A DNA stretch of 64,000 nucleotides from CS4-C045 sp963844115. GTDB taxonomy: Bacteria > Planctomycetota > Planctomycetia > Pirellulales > UBA7805. Every line of letters starts with the position of its first letter. Position 1 is the first letter of the stretch. Under the pieces are notes generated by a model. The model had not been told where the DNA came from, ran no database searches, and was given only the letters and a program-made list of their open reading frames with translations. The stretch covers positions 8,359 to 72,358 of the forward strand of contig CAWJNN010000064.1 in the NCBI GenBank assembly GCA_963844115.1, given 5' to 3'. The translations under genes were made by a program, and so were the position numbers. Positions 26,491-37,414 of this stretch are shown here, one piece after another.

Positions 26491-27888
26491 CTACGGCGAG
26501 GCGGACTCGGCAATCTGGTCGGGCAGACTGGGCAGGACCGGCGCGTCGAACGACGAGGCATTGGGTCGCACGGCAATGATACGAACACCCATCTCGCCCA
26601 TTTCGACTTCCGGCGGCGTCCAACGGGCCAGGAGAATCAGTGCCAAACCGCGGCCCACCGAGGAAAGGCCAAAGATCAGCAAATAACTGTTGAAGCTCGA
26701 CCCGCAGACCACCAAGAACAGTCCGCCCAACAGCGACCCGACGACCCACGCAATCGTGTTGATGAGATTGTAAAGCGTGAGCACACTGGTCCGCTCTTCC
26801 TCGGCGATCGATTCAAAGAACAGCAAGAAAAATGCGAGTTCATAGGCAGCCCAAATCGTGCCGCTGGCCATCTGCACTACGCCCAGCCATAAAATATGCT
26901 GGGACACCACCCAACCGGCACTCATCGGTACAATCCCCACGCCGCCAATCCACAGAAGTCTGCGCGTGCCGATCTGCTGGACCACCCGTCCCCAGATTGG
27001 CAGTGCGAAGATCTTGGCCAGGTATGCCACGGAAATCAGCCCCACGAATTCTCCATACGACAGTTTCAGTTTTTCGAACATAAACGGTGCGAAAAACGGA
27101 CCAGCCATTTGCACCGCGCCCTGCACGACCGCCAGGTAGATCAACAATCTTCCGCCGGTACCCATCCACAAATGATGCAGAATTCGTCGCCACGGAATCT
27201 CTCTCATGTTTGCCGGAATCGGGACCGGTTCGCTCTGACGTGCCAGCAGCGAAACGGAAACCAGTCGACACAGGCCGGCCACGGCGAACAGCGTCGCAAA
27301 GGCCGTGAGTACAGGGCGGTGGGTATCGTAGGTAGACGCATACTGCAAAGCCAGTCCGCCCAACAAGAATCCCGCGAACACCGCCGCCTGCGAGGCACGG
27401 GTTCGCACGGCAAAGAAACGCGCGCGTACGGGCGGTGGTACGATCGACCCGATCCAGGTGTTCCAGGCAGGCCCGGTGGCCAGACCGGCAGCCCAATAAA
27501 TCGCCGCCACAACCATCACGGCCAGTCCGCTGATTCTTCCCTGCCAGGCGGCCGCCACCAGCGGCACAAAGGTAGCCGCTTGAACACTCGCACAAATAAT
27601 CACCCAACGTTTGTGTGAACGAAGCCATCGGATAGCCGCGGGCGAGACCATTTGCATGATCCCGCCGGCCACTAAGGGCACGCTGGCAACCAGCCCCGCC
27701 GTCAACTCGCCCAGACCGACCGCCAGGACGAATGCGGGCAGATACGTTTCGCCCAGCCCCACCATCCCGCCAAAGGCAACGCCATCACCGAGGCTGGCCC
27801 GCAAATCGCTGCGCAATGGCCCTCCGGCTGTCTTACTTGACGCCGCCGGGAAGACAGCATGTCGGGCCGTTTGGAGGACAGTAGCCAT
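26491..27888 (-). CDS. MFS transporter
   Basis: 465 residues with about 12 hydrophobic segments. An early loop is GLGETYLPAFVLAVGLGELT and the middle contains ARFFAVRTRASQAAVFAGFL, suggesting a major facilitator with a conserved RARF/R-loop. The second half includes GTRRLLWIGGVGIVPMSAGW. Substrate cannot be predicted; drug or metabolite efflux is possible. It is convergent with the charged exported protein. The C-terminal tail is soluble. Confidence 0.82.
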   Translation of the reverse strand: MATVLQTARHAVFPAASSKTAGGPLRSDLRASLGDGVAFGGMVGLGETYLPAFVLAVGLGELTAGLVASVPLVAGGIMQMVSPAAIRWLRSHKRWVIICASVQAATFVPLVAAAWQGRISGLAVMVVAAIYWAAGLATGPAWNTWIGSIVPPPVRARFFAVRTRASQAAVFAGFLLGGLALQYASTYDTHRPVLTAFATLFAVAGLCRLVSVSLLARQSEPVPIPANMREIPWRRILHHLWMGTGGRLLIYLAVVQGAVQMAGPFFAPFMFEKLKLSYGEFVGLISVAYLAKIFALPIWGRVVQQIGTRRLLWIGGVGIVPMSAGWVVSQHILWLGVVQMASGTIWAAYELAFFLLFFESIAEEERTSVLTLYNLINTIAWVVGSLLGGLFLVVCGSSFNSYLLIFGLSSVGRGLALILLARWTPPEVEMGEMGVRIIAVRPNASSFDAPVLPSLPDQIAESASP

Positions 27889-28274
27889 TCAGAATGAAGC
27901 CATTCAGGATAAGCGCACTTGCTGGAAGGTCTGCAAACAAACGAAGCGGGAAATCTTAGCAAGAAGGCAGGGGCCGCGGAAGAGAAACTCGGCGTCCCTA
28001 CGGCGATTTGCTGCGTCGTGCTACCATGCGCCAGGCTGCTGGTCCGTGCGCGTAATTTGCGTAGGCGGCAGGATGCATTCGCCACGTCGATCGGCGACTG
28101 CATAACTCGACAACAACCGTCTCCTTCGACTGTGCGCGAAGGCGAGCGGCAGGAAGGACCTTACCAAAGTAACCCGAATCGTAACCAAGGAAGATGCTCG
28201 TTGCCGGCCCGATCCTCGCTTACGCTTTTTGATGTTGCGCCTATTCGCACGCATTTGCCCTGAAAGGACCTAAA

Positions 28275-28325
28275 CCTATCAGCCCAGGCGCTGCCCTGGG
28301 CTGATAGGTGCTGCCCCTTCGGGGC
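28275..28325. repeat. REP-like double hairpin
   Basis: CCTATCAGCCCAGG (28275-28288) pairs perfectly with CCTGGGCTGATAGG (28295-28308) around a six-base loop; GCCCCTTCGGGGC follows at 28313-28325 as a second hairpin. The rest of 27889-28401 holds no gene that I can support. The palindrome is typical of dispersed intergenic repeats in planctomycetes. Confidence 0.8.
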
Positions 28326-28401
28326 GGAAGGAAAAAGCGCAATTTCAAAACTTACGCTTCCAGTTACTTCGTTGCTGCCCCTCGCCGAAACGGTTTCTCG
28401 A

Positions 28402-29694
28402 TCAGGTTGCGGCGCCGGCTTCGCCCGCTAACCAACCCGTGCTGAAGGCTGCTTGAAAATTGTAGCCGCCGATCGGGCCATCGAGGTCCAGGATCTCGCC
28501 GGCCATGAATAAGCGTGGCACCAGTTTGCTCTGCATGCAGCGCGAATCGACTTCGTCCAGCGCAACGCCCCCGACCGTGACCTCCGCCTTCTCGAAACCG
28601 AGCGTCCCCGTGACCGGGATTCGCATTTCCTTGACCGCCTGGACCAGCGCCGTGCGCTCCTCGCGAGACAACTCGGCGGCACGGCGTCCGGCGGACACGC
28701 CAGCCTGTTGCGCCAGCGCGTCGGCCAGTCTTCGCGGCAACCGGTCCGCCAGCAGCACGGCAATTTGCTTCTTGCCCTGGGCGGCGGCGAATCGCTGCAA
28801 CTCGTCCGCCAGCGACTGCGATGTTGTTTTCGGCAAGAAGTCGCAGACCAACTGCAACGAACGCGGGCGCGGATGCAGCGTGATAAAGCGGCTGACGTCG
28901 AGCACCGCGGGTCCCGTCAGTCCAAAATGTGCGAACAGCAGTCCTCCGCGACGCTCGGCCAGAAGCCCTCGCGGCGAACCCCTTCGTTTGGACACACCGG
29001 GACCCGGGGACGCTTGTCCACCGCCGTCTTCCACCACGCGCACCACGACATCTTCCAGCGTCACGCCCCGCAGCGACTTGGCCCAGTCGGCGTGCGTCGT
29101 GATAGGTGTCAACGCCGGTCGCGGCGGAACGATCGTGTGTCCCAGTCTCTGCAGCCAGCCGTAGCCGTCACCAGTCGTGCCACATCCCGGATACGATTGC
29201 CCGCCCGTGGTAACCACAACGGTGCCGGTAGTGATCGTGCGGCTGGGCATATCCAGCTGAAAGCCGCCGTCCGCGCTGTACAAATCGAGGACCGGCTCGC
29301 CGAGTGCAAGCGACGCACCACTGCGTTCGAGCCGCCTCAAGAATGCCGCAAGGACATCCGCCGCTTTGTCACTGGCGGGAAAAATCTTTCCCGTAGGTTC
29401 GATCTTGGTTGGGACTCCTTCCGCTTCGACCAGCTGCACCAGTGCGTCGGGCGGAAGTGCCGCCAGCGGCGAGTGCAGGAAGCGGCCCTGGTCGCCGAAA
29501 GCGTCGATGATCCCCCGGCTGCCAACGGCTTGTGTCAAGTTGCAGCGGGTGCCGCCCGACATCAGGATTTTGACACCCGCCTTGCGGTTCTTCTCCAGCA
29601 GCAGCACACTTCGGCCCAGTTCGGCGGCCCGTGCCGCGGCCAGCAGACCAGCCGCGCCTGCTCCAATCACAACGACGTCGAACTTGGAGGACAT
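28402..29694 (-). CDS. HI0933-family flavoprotein (NAD(P)/FAD-dependent oxidoreductase)
   Basis: 430 residues from ATG 29694 (MSSKFDVVVIGAGAAGLLAA), chosen because GGGAG lies eight bases upstream; the open frame runs 16 codons further back without support. The FAD dinucleotide-binding motif GAGAAG is followed by LLEKNRKAGVKILMSGGTRC, a YhiN/HI0933 signature, VVTTGGQSYPGCGTTGDGY near 190 and GLTGPAVLDVS near 290; the C-terminus has LDLDGPIGGYNFQAAFSTGW. The physiological reaction of this family is unsettled. It is divergent from the second QEGLA gene. Confidence 0.92.
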   Translation of the reverse strand: MSSKFDVVVIGAGAAGLLAAARAAELGRSVLLLEKNRKAGVKILMSGGTRCNLTQAVGSRGIIDAFGDQGRFLHSPLAALPPDALVQLVEAEGVPTKIEPTGKIFPASDKAADVLAAFLRRLERSGASLALGEPVLDLYSADGGFQLDMPSRTITTGTVVVTTGGQSYPGCGTTGDGYGWLQRLGHTIVPPRPALTPITTHADWAKSLRGVTLEDVVVRVVEDGGGQASPGPGVSKRRGSPRGLLAERRGGLLFAHFGLTGPAVLDVSRFITLHPRPRSLQLVCDFLPKTTSQSLADELQRFAAAQGKKQIAVLLADRLPRRLADALAQQAGVSAGRRAAELSREERTALVQAVKEMRIPVTGTLGFEKAEVTVGGVALDEVDSRCMQSKLVPRLFMAGEILDLDGPIGGYNFQAAFSTGWLAGEAGAAT

Positions 29695-29893
29695 CGAGCG
29701 ACTCCCGTTGAAGACCTGGTCGACGTAAACCTCCCCAGCCACTTCTCTTCCTGCCAGGGCAAAGCTGGGTGAGGGGCTACGGGAGTCGGCAAGCTATTCT
29801 CGAACCCTTCGTATACTCGTCTGTACGAAACGAAGCAAGTGATTCACAATCGCTCCGTTGAAATGCGCCGTTTTCCGGACAGGAATAGCAAGC

Positions 29894-31810
29894 GTGGCCC
29901 CATCCGAATTCGATCCCATTCCCGACGCCTTGATCGACGACGTTTGTCGCCGGCTGGCCGAGAACAAATCGGTCCGGCAGCCGCTGCCGGGCGGCGGCAT
30001 GTTGAACATTGACAGGCTGCTGCCGTTTCTGTGTGTCTATCGCCGCGATCCGACTCGGCAGGATAACGGCACCGGCCAGTTTGTCACAGCCGAAGCAGCC
30101 TATTTGTACGCACCCGGCGAAGCGACTCGGCGTAAAGGCCTGCGGCGGTTGGTTCGTCGCATCGTGGAAACTGCAGCTACCCGTTTGGACTCGTTTCTCA
30201 TTCTGGAAATCTGGTCGTCCGATGATACCAGCGTCCCGACGGCGACCGACGAATTGACCGGCGAACCATTGCTGCCTCGGCCCGCCTTCCGCATTCTAAC
30301 GCGGCTGCCACACCTGCCCAATGGAACGGCGGCGAAACTAGAATTCGCACTGCAACGAATCAAACTGCACCGCCAAGCCGCGCAGGTGGCGATCAATCTT
30401 CATGCTCGCAATCATCCGCTGCGCATGACGCAGCTGATTTCGGTGGCCGAAGCCGACAATCTGAACTGCCACGTGCTGGGCCTGGAAATCCGCCCAATTT
30501 ATCGCAGTCCACAGACTGGCGACGTATACGACGACCTTCTGCGCCGGATGCGCCGCGATGTAACACGGGCACTGAAACAGGCGTTCTTTATTTTCGCCTT
30601 GAACCGCACGAACGTTCGGCCTCAGCACTATTACACGTTGGGTCGCAAATCGTTGTCCCAACGAGTCTGGGTGGTCGATCGGCAACTGGCCGACGTCAGC
30701 AGCCAGTTCAAGTTCTTGCTGCAGGTTACGCCAGTCAACGCGGAACGGTCGTGGCACGATTTTTCCGAAAGCAACTTCGCGCAAGAGCCGCGATTCCTAT
30801 ACCGGCCGCTGGAAACCGATCCGCTGCTGTTGAAGCGTCGACTGTGGAAAATTCGGACCGAGCAAATCGAGGATCCGACCTTGTCGCATCTCTTCCGGCA
30901 GACCCAGGACGAACTGGATCGGCAGATCACGATGCTGGCCGATATCGGCACGCGGCGGTTCCTGCCCGGCAGCTTGCAGGTCTACGGCGGCGTGGAACCG
31001 TCACTGTTGGAATTGGCGACAAGGGTTTTGAAAACGTCGGCGGATTCCGAAGATGAGTCATACGAAACCGTTTCGGCCGGGACTTTTGTACGGCGAGCGT
31101 CCCGCGAGATTCAGTTTTATCGCAAACAGATGAAGGAGTTTACCGCTCAGGCGATCTTGCGCGATGACATGTACAGCGGCTTGCTTTCGACCGGCGGCAA
31201 TCTCCTGGTGGGTCGCGAGACATCGATTGCCGAACACCGCGTCGAGGCCCTTTTGCATCACGAAATCGGTACGCACCTGGTAACGTACTATAATGGCCAG
31301 TGTCAGCCGCTGCGGTTGCTGAAAGTGGGACTGGCCGGCTATGACGCCCTGCAGGAAGGTCTGGCGGTGCTTGCCGAATACCTGGTGGGCGGACTAAGCC
31401 GCCGTCGGATGCGAACCCTTGCCGCGCGCGTCGTGGCGACAGATCGTCTGACGGCGGGTGCGGTATTCACCGAGACGTATCGCATCCTGGTCGACCAGCA
31501 CCAATTCGAACCGCACGTAGCGTACACGATTGTCTTGCGCGTCTACCGCGCCGGCGGATTGACGAAGGACGCTGTCTATTTACGCGGCCTGGTCGAGATT
31601 CTCGATTACATCGCTCGCGGCGGCCAGTTGGAACTGCTGCTGATCGGCAAGTTGGCCGCCGATCACATCCCGATTGTGCGCGAGCTGCTGTTACGCGGCG
31701 TCCTGCGACCGCCCCCTCTGCGCCCACGCTATCTTGACGACCCGCGCACAATCGAGCGTCTGGCCACACTGCAGCGAGGCTGCACGGTCATGGATCTGCT
31801 TGGTGCGTGA
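29894..31810 (+). CDS. Second QEGLA motif protein (DUF1704), metallopeptidase-like
   Basis: 638 residues from GTG 29894, which has AGGA nine bases upstream and aligns with its paralog at 2125-4050; the open frame starts earlier at TTG 29858. The zinc motif is LLHHEIGTHLVTYYNG near residue 460, followed by YDALQEGLAVLAEYLVGG. Overall similarity to the first copy is clear along the whole length (for example LPGGGMLNIDRLLPFLCVYR and DDPRTIERLATLQRGCTVMD at the ends). No ligase gene is adjacent now, but a rearranged remnant at 37.3 kb suggests that it once lay beside the AstE-like/ATP-grasp gene pair. Predicted cytoplasmic; likely a terminal-residue peptidase, substrate unknown. Confidence 0.9.
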   Translation: MAPSEFDPIPDALIDDVCRRLAENKSVRQPLPGGGMLNIDRLLPFLCVYRRDPTRQDNGTGQFVTAEAAYLYAPGEATRRKGLRRLVRRIVETAATRLDSFLILEIWSSDDTSVPTATDELTGEPLLPRPAFRILTRLPHLPNGTAAKLEFALQRIKLHRQAAQVAINLHARNHPLRMTQLISVAEADNLNCHVLGLEIRPIYRSPQTGDVYDDLLRRMRRDVTRALKQAFFIFALNRTNVRPQHYYTLGRKSLSQRVWVVDRQLADVSSQFKFLLQVTPVNAERSWHDFSESNFAQEPRFLYRPLETDPLLLKRRLWKIRTEQIEDPTLSHLFRQTQDELDRQITMLADIGTRRFLPGSLQVYGGVEPSLLELATRVLKTSADSEDESYETVSAGTFVRRASREIQFYRKQMKEFTAQAILRDDMYSGLLSTGGNLLVGRETSIAEHRVEALLHHEIGTHLVTYYNGQCQPLRLLKVGLAGYDALQEGLAVLAEYLVGGLSRRRMRTLAARVVATDRLTAGAVFTETYRILVDQHQFEPHVAYTIVLRVYRAGGLTKDAVYLRGLVEILDYIARGGQLELLLIGKLAADHIPIVRELLLRGVLRPPPLRPRYLDDPRTIERLATLQRGCTVMDLLGA

Positions 31811-32075
31811 GTGACGGATCAGATCTGCCCGAAAGGCGATGAAGGGTCGGCACGGCAGCGTGACAGACAATCGCTACTCTGGCCGAAATGACGTTGCGGT
31901 TAGCCGCTAAGCGTATCGCGGAAACACTACCACCTTGCCCTTTAAACGGGTAACGTGAGAGTTTCCCCTTATCTTTCCTCGCACGATCCGGGACACGGGG
32001 CTATGGCGTTAAAATGGACACTTTTGGCGTAATAGCGCTAAACACGGGTCGACGAAGCAGCAGGCGTTAGGCATC

Positions 32076-32852
32076 GTGGAACCGCTGTACACACCCGCCA
32101 ACACCAAGCCAGCTTACCAGCTCAACTGGGGACTGACGCTGTTCTGGCGGACGCAACCGATCAGCGACGGTACGTGGCTTTCCGACTTGCAGCAAGTCGT
32201 GGAACCTGATGGCGTGCGAGTGATCAAGCACCGCTTCACAACCGGCGACGCGAGCCAGTTCTTCGTCACCACAAAGCCACGCGTGTCGCCGTCCGAGATG
32301 ATTCGCAGCGTCAAGGGCCGGCTGCAACACCTGATCCGCAAGCAGCTACCCAAGGCATTCCGGCGAAACTACTGCGTGCGAAGCGTCGGTGCGGCCAAAA
32401 GAAGCACCGTTGAGGAGTACGTGGCGAGCCAGCTGGATCATCACCAAATGGCCGACCCGCGCGTTCAACAACGGCTGGCCCACTTTCAGAAAAGCGATCC
32501 GGTCGTCGACTTGAGCACGCCCTCGTTCAGCGCGCACGGCGAGTACTGGTACAATCTGCACGTGGTGGTCGTGAACGATGGTCGCTGGATGGAGATCCGG
32601 GAAGAGGTGCTGAGCAAATTGTCCCGGACGATTGAACGCGTTGCTGTGAAGCACCGACATCAGCTATCGCGTGTCGGTCTCCTGGCGGATCACATCCATG
32701 CGACGATGCGCTGCCTCGTCGACCAATCACCCCAGGATGTCGCGCTGGCGTATCTTAACAATTGCGCGTACGCCTGTGGGATGAAGCAGGTGTTTCAATT
32801 CAGCTATTATGTGGGGACTTTCGGCGAATATGATCGAAACGCGGTCGAGTAG
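32076..32852 (+). CDS. Y1-type (IS200-like) transposase, RAYT-related
   Basis: 258 residues from GTG 32076. A first half with QLNWGLTLFWRTQPISDG and VIKHRFTTGDASQFFVTTKP is followed by the metal-binding HUH-type LLADHIHATMRCLVDQSPQD near residue 207 and a C-terminal SYYVGTFGEYDRNAVE with candidate catalytic tyrosines. This form is longer than IS200 TnpA and has no helix-turn-helix tail. The frame is intact. A REP array begins 15 bases after the stop, which suggests that the protein moves or maintains those palindromes. The IS200-like assignment rests on the HxH and the Y-rich tail. Confidence 0.68.
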   Translation: MEPLYTPANTKPAYQLNWGLTLFWRTQPISDGTWLSDLQQVVEPDGVRVIKHRFTTGDASQFFVTTKPRVSPSEMIRSVKGRLQHLIRKQLPKAFRRNYCVRSVGAAKRSTVEEYVASQLDHHQMADPRVQQRLAHFQKSDPVVDLSTPSFSAHGEYWYNLHVVVVNDGRWMEIREEVLSKLSRTIERVAVKHRHQLSRVGLLADHIHATMRCLVDQSPQDVALAYLNNCAYACGMKQVFQFSYYVGTFGEYDRNAVE

Positions 32853-32866
32853 TCGGAAACCAGAAT

Positions 32867-33120
32867 CCACCGGCACAGGGCCGGTGGGGATCCGGTGGGG
32901 ATATCGTATTGTTTTTGAGGATTGTGCTTAGTGGTCAAACCGCCAGCCACCGGCACGAGGCCGGTGGGGATTCGCGCGATGCCACACACAATACCCGACA
33001 CCCCGCCGGCCCTGTGCCGGTGGAACAATGGTTTGACAACTACTGCCACCACCGCCGCCGCGCAAGCCCCGACACCCCGCCGGCCCTGCGCCGGTGGAAC
33101 AATGGTTTGACAACTACTGC
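32867..33120. repeat. Array of four GCCGGTGG palindromes beside the RAYT-like gene
   Basis: Units: CCACCGGCACAGGGCCGGTGG from 32867, CCACCGGCACGAGGCCGGTGG from 32947, then, inverted, CCGCCGGCCCTGTGCCGGTGG from 33003 and CCGCCGGCCCTGCGCCGGTGG from 33077. The last two sit in 51-bp copies (32996-33046 and 33070-33120) that share CAATGGTTTGACAACTACTG and differ at one base. Opposed pairs of palindromes form a BIME-like arrangement. 33121-33526 holds no gene. Confidence 0.8.
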
Positions 33121-33526
33121 TCCAAGAGCCCGAATGCACAGCGAATTTTACACTCGGCCGGAGGGCCGAAAACGATTCGTGCAATACGGAAAACCAATAT
33201 GCCACGCGATCGACAAGCGGATCTCAATCGTGACGTCGGCGACCCTTTACCGCTGTGTCCGCACCGAATGAAAGGCACACCTAAAACGAAGACTCCGAAG
33301 CGTCGTGCAACACGTTCGTAAAAACGCGATCGATAGCAACGCTATCTCTCGATAACTTCAGCATTCAGTGAAAGCGCGGTTGCTCTCAGCTGGCGAGGTC
33401 CATAGTATTGCGCCGCAGCGAATTCTAGCCTGCCGAAGCGGGTAAAACTGGACGGTAACGGGCGACGGCGTGTGCCAATCGCCAGCGAGCATGTACGCTC
33501 CCAATCAAGGATGAAAGGGCAGCGCT

Positions 33527-35858
33527 ATGATACGCAAAGCGGTTCATAGTTTTCTGGTGGTTTCAATACTCGCCACCGGCTTGCTTGCGCCTCTGCATGC
33601 TCAGATACCGTACCCGTCGCTGTCCGGTGCAGCCCCGGACCAGGATGCGAACCCATCAACATCTCAACCAGCGGTAGAAGTCAAGCAGCAGCGTAAGGAG
33701 GTCGCGGATCGACTGCGTGTGGCACAGCGGCAGCTGGAGGTGCAAAAAGAAAATAAGAACGCACCTGAGAATGCCGAAGCGACGGAAAAGCTCTCACGTG
33801 AGGTCGGCAACCTCAAGCAGCTGGAGGTCGTGCTTTCGCAACAACAAGCGGCCGAGGAACGCAGAGCGGAAGCGGAAAAGCAAGAACGCGACCTTGAAGC
33901 GGGACTGAAGGAGTTGCGTGCCAAAGGCCCCAGCGAGCCCAAACCGTACTCGTTTCTCATTAGGGACCAGTTGCGCGACGAACTTTTTGCCGAAGCTGCG
34001 CGAAAGGAAGCTATTCAGGCTACCGTCGAGGCAACCACAGAGGCACGGAGTCGCGCCAAGACATCGCTGGAAGAAAAAGAACGCAAGCGCCGCAAGGCAA
34101 AAGAGGCGTTGGATACCAACAAAGATGAAAACGCGAAGCCGCATCTCGTCGCAGCACTCGCCGAAGCCGAGCTCGACAGCCGTCTTGCTGGCGAACTCGT
34201 GAAATTGCGGGACATCGAGTTTGTTACGGAAGAACTTGCTCAGAAAACCTACGAATTGCGGCTTACCTACCTGTCCGAAAAAAGCGATTGGCTCGCCAAG
34301 GACAGCACCTTTACAAAAGCGGATTTAGAGCAGCAGCTATTCGAGCTGGAAAAACGAGAACGGGATCTGAAACAGAGTCTGCAAGTCGCGGAAACGACGG
34401 CACAATTTCTGGAAAAGCAGTGGTTAGAATCCCGCGGACGGCTTGACGCTGAAGCCGATCGTCCACCCGCCCTGGTCGAAGAGGTCGAATCCCGCCGAGT
34501 CGCCCGATTGGCCCAGCAACAACGCATCACCGTGTTGGGACAGCGACTCGCCAGGCTGGAGGATCGGCGACAAGCCTGGAATCGGCGTTCCAAAATTTCG
34601 CGGGACGAGGTCAGCAAAGAAGATCGCCAGAAGTGGTACGAGGAAACAAAACTGCAGCTTGACCAACTGAATCGCGAGCGGCGGTTGCAGGCAATTCGCC
34701 TGGACGATGTCCGCAAAGATCAGGCCACGCTAGAGGCCAGGTTAGAAGGCGATCCGCAACAGATCGCCAACATGGCTCCTTGGCTAAAATCGCAGCAACG
34801 AACACTGCGCCAGTTGTTGAGTCTGCGCGAGCGAAACATTATCAGTATCGACACGAGCCTGCGCGTTCACGACAAGCTGTTGGCCGAGCTGCGCGTCAGA
34901 GCCCGCCACGACGTGGAAGGATCGATGGGCATATACCAGCGATTCGATCGTCCAAGCCTGGAACTACGAGCTCGCCTCCATCGACGACCGCCCGATCACG
35001 GTCAAGAAGATCGTGACGGGGGTAGTTCTGCTGTTTGTCGGATATCTGCTTTCGCGATTGATAAGCCGGCTGTTCGGCCGTCGATTCCTGCCTCGGCTTG
35101 GCGTACATTCCAGTGCCGCTTCGGCGTTCCAGTCTCTGCTCTTTTACACCTTGTTGGTGCTATTTGCCGTCTTTGCATTGAAGATCGTAAACGTGCCCCT
35201 GACTGCCTTCACGCTTCTGGGTGGTGCCTTGGCACTGGGTGTCGGTTTTGGCAGTCAAAACGTCATCAACAACTTTATTAGTGGTTTGATTTTACTTGCC
35301 GAGCGTCCCATCAAGGTCGGGGACCTGGTTCAAATCGATAGTCTGTTCGGGAACGTCGAAGAGATTGGCACGCGCAGTACTCGCATCAAAACCGGTGCGA
35401 ATCATGAAATCATCGTTCCGAACAGTTCTTTCCTGGAAAGCAATGTGGTCAACTGGACGTTGTCGGACGATCGCATCCGCACCGTCGTCAAGGTGGGTGT
35501 CATCTACGGCTCGCCCACACACGAAGTTACACGACTCCTGACGAAAGCCGTTCAAGACCATGGCATGGTTCTGCCAAAACCCGATCCCATCCTCTTGTTT
35601 ACCGATTTTGGCGACAACTCGCTGAACTTTGAAATTCATTTCTGGATCCGCATGCGGTCGGTCATGGAAAGACTCCGCATCGAAAGTGATATTCGATACA
35701 AGATTGATCAACTGTTTTGCGAAGCAGGTTTGGTCATTGCGTTCCCACAGCGTGATGTTCACCTGGACAGCGTCAAGCCGCTCGAAATCCGCCTGCTGAC
35801 GGACGCGACGACCGAATCCGTCGTGCCGCCGGTTACACCATCCTCGAAGATCGCTTGA
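33527..35858 (+). CDS. Large mechanosensitive channel (MscS/MscK-like), frameshifted
   Basis: Frame one begins MIRKAVHSFLVVSILATGLL (signal peptide) and encodes a long coiled-coil periplasmic domain (many KEQR-rich heptads, residues 50-460). At about 34905-34920 the sequence continues in another frame as WAYTSDSIVQAWNYELASID, the usual linker to the channel. The channel part has helices TGVVLLFVGYLLSRLIS and FYTLLVLFAVFALKIV and the pore signature LGGALALGVGFGSQNVINNF, then the cytoplasmic beta domain. Joined length is about 777 residues. It would release osmolytes during osmotic downshock. The single indel may be a sequence error, since both halves are well conserved. Confidence 0.85.
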
Positions 35859-36083
35859 AGTTCCGCATTTGCCAAGCGCAGTGACCTGAAGCAGAAATCG
35901 CAGAGATGGATAACAACTTTGGAAAACCAAAACGAACCTGGGTTGTACGCCTGTTTGTTTGCATTTGCCGTCGATCCAAATACCTCTGCGAGTGGTACTC
36001 GACGATGGTTTGCACAACGATTTAGAACGCCGAGTGTATGCTCGTGCACAAAACAAGACCAATGCTCCAAGGACACAGAAACC

Positions 36084-37263
36084 ATGATGATGATGGAGCT
36101 TATTACCACGTTCAAGAGTGCTTTGCCGCGAGTCCGATTGAGAACACAACCAGGCGCGAGTCCAGGAACGATTGTTGCTCATGAGGATGCGCCGCCCCCC
36201 ATAATTCGCGTGATTCGCTACAGCCCGGAACAGGTTGATGATCAAGACAACGTTGATGTAGACAGACTTACAGAACTCGTCGGGAAATACGCAGTAACCT
36301 GGATCAATATCTGTGGACTTGGCGATGCGAAAGTGGTCCAGAAGATCGGTGACCTGTTTAATCTTCATCGTTTGGCACTGGAAGACGTCGTCAACGTTCA
36401 TCAGCGCAAAGGCCGAAGAGTACGACGATCACGCCTTTGTCGTAGCCCGCATGCCACCAGTCCTTACGGCCGCTACTAAGCCCAACGAAAACGGGACCAC
36501 ATTGCGCCTGGAGACAGAGCAGCTCGGCCTGTTTGTCGGAAATGACTTTGTCGTAACGTTTCAGGAACGTCCGGGCGACTGTTTTGATATCGTCCGCGAT
36601 CGTCTGAAAGTACCCGGCAGACTGATACGAAACTCGGGTGCGGACTATCTCGCGTACGCTCTGCTAGACGCTGTGGTCGATGCCTATTTTCCCGTGCTCG
36701 ATAAATGTGGCCAGATACTGGACGAATTGGACGACGAAGTCACTGGAAGCACGTCGGCTTCCGTGATGAGCCGAGTTCACGATGCAAAAGCCAGTGTCCG
36801 TCTGCTACGCCGTGCCATCTGGCCACATCGCGAAATGATCCATGAATTAATAGAAGGGCATACCGATTTGATTACCGAATCGACGAACGTCTATTTGCGA
36901 GACGTCTACGATCATACAATCCAGGTGATTGACATCTTGGAGACATACCGGGAAACGTGTTCCGACCTGCGCGATTTTTATATGTCGACCATCAGCAACC
37001 GTATGAACGAAGTGATGAAAGTCCTGACGATTATCGCCACGATATTTATCCCGCTAGGCTTTATTGCGGGCGTTTACGGCATGAATTTTGACCACGAGGT
37101 GTCACCCTACAACATGCCGGAATTGCACTGGTTCTTCGGCTATCCGCTAGCTCTGAGCATGATGCTGGCTGTAGCCGCGGGCATGCTCCTCTTTTTCCGC
37201 TGGAAAGGCTGGCTCGGCTCACGCGACGCCGCACACCGAGGCGATGACCGGCGTAAAAAATAG
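36084..37263 (+). CDS. corA: CorA magnesium/cobalt transporter, frameshifted
   Basis: I start at ATG 36084, with AAGGA about ten bases upstream (MMMMELITTFKSALPRV). The first frame runs through WINICGLGDAKVVQKIGDLF to ALEDVVNVHQR; after one extra A near 36411 the protein continues KAEEYDDHAFVVARMP in the next frame to the end. The C-terminal membrane part has TIIATIFIPLGFIAGVYGMN, with the YGMN selectivity motif, and a last helix ALSMMLAVAAGMLLFF. Normal length if joined (about 393). It carries Mg2+ into the cell. It lies 225 bases after the MscS gene and may be independently expressed. Confidence 0.9.
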
Positions 37264-37290
37264 TCGGCTGGCCTCGCAGAAAAACATTGT

Positions 37291-37389
37291 CCCTGCGCCC
37301 GCCCACGTTATCTTGACGACCTGCGGTCGTCGAGCGTCTGGCCAAACTGCAAAGCGGCTGCACGGTCATGGATCTGCTTGGTGCGTGAC
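37291..37389 (+). pseudogene. Degenerate 3' tail of a QEGLA (DUF1704) gene
   Basis: The nucleotides CGCCCACGTTATCTTGACGA and CGAGCGTCTGGCC, then CTGCACGGTCATGGATCTGC followed by TTGGTGCGTGA, match the last ~100 bases of the intact gene at 31717-31810. In protein terms this is RPRYLDD, then, after a frameshift, ERLAKLQSGCTVMDLLGA and stop. No other part of the gene is present. It marks a duplication or rearrangement endpoint. Confidence 0.85.
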
Positions 37390-37414
37390 GCATGGGTTCG
37401 TCCCGGCAGCTTGT

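Noticed and set aside
32867..33120. CRISPR array
   Set aside because: Repeats are palindromic, in opposed orientation and unevenly spaced, with no cas genes; they are REP units.
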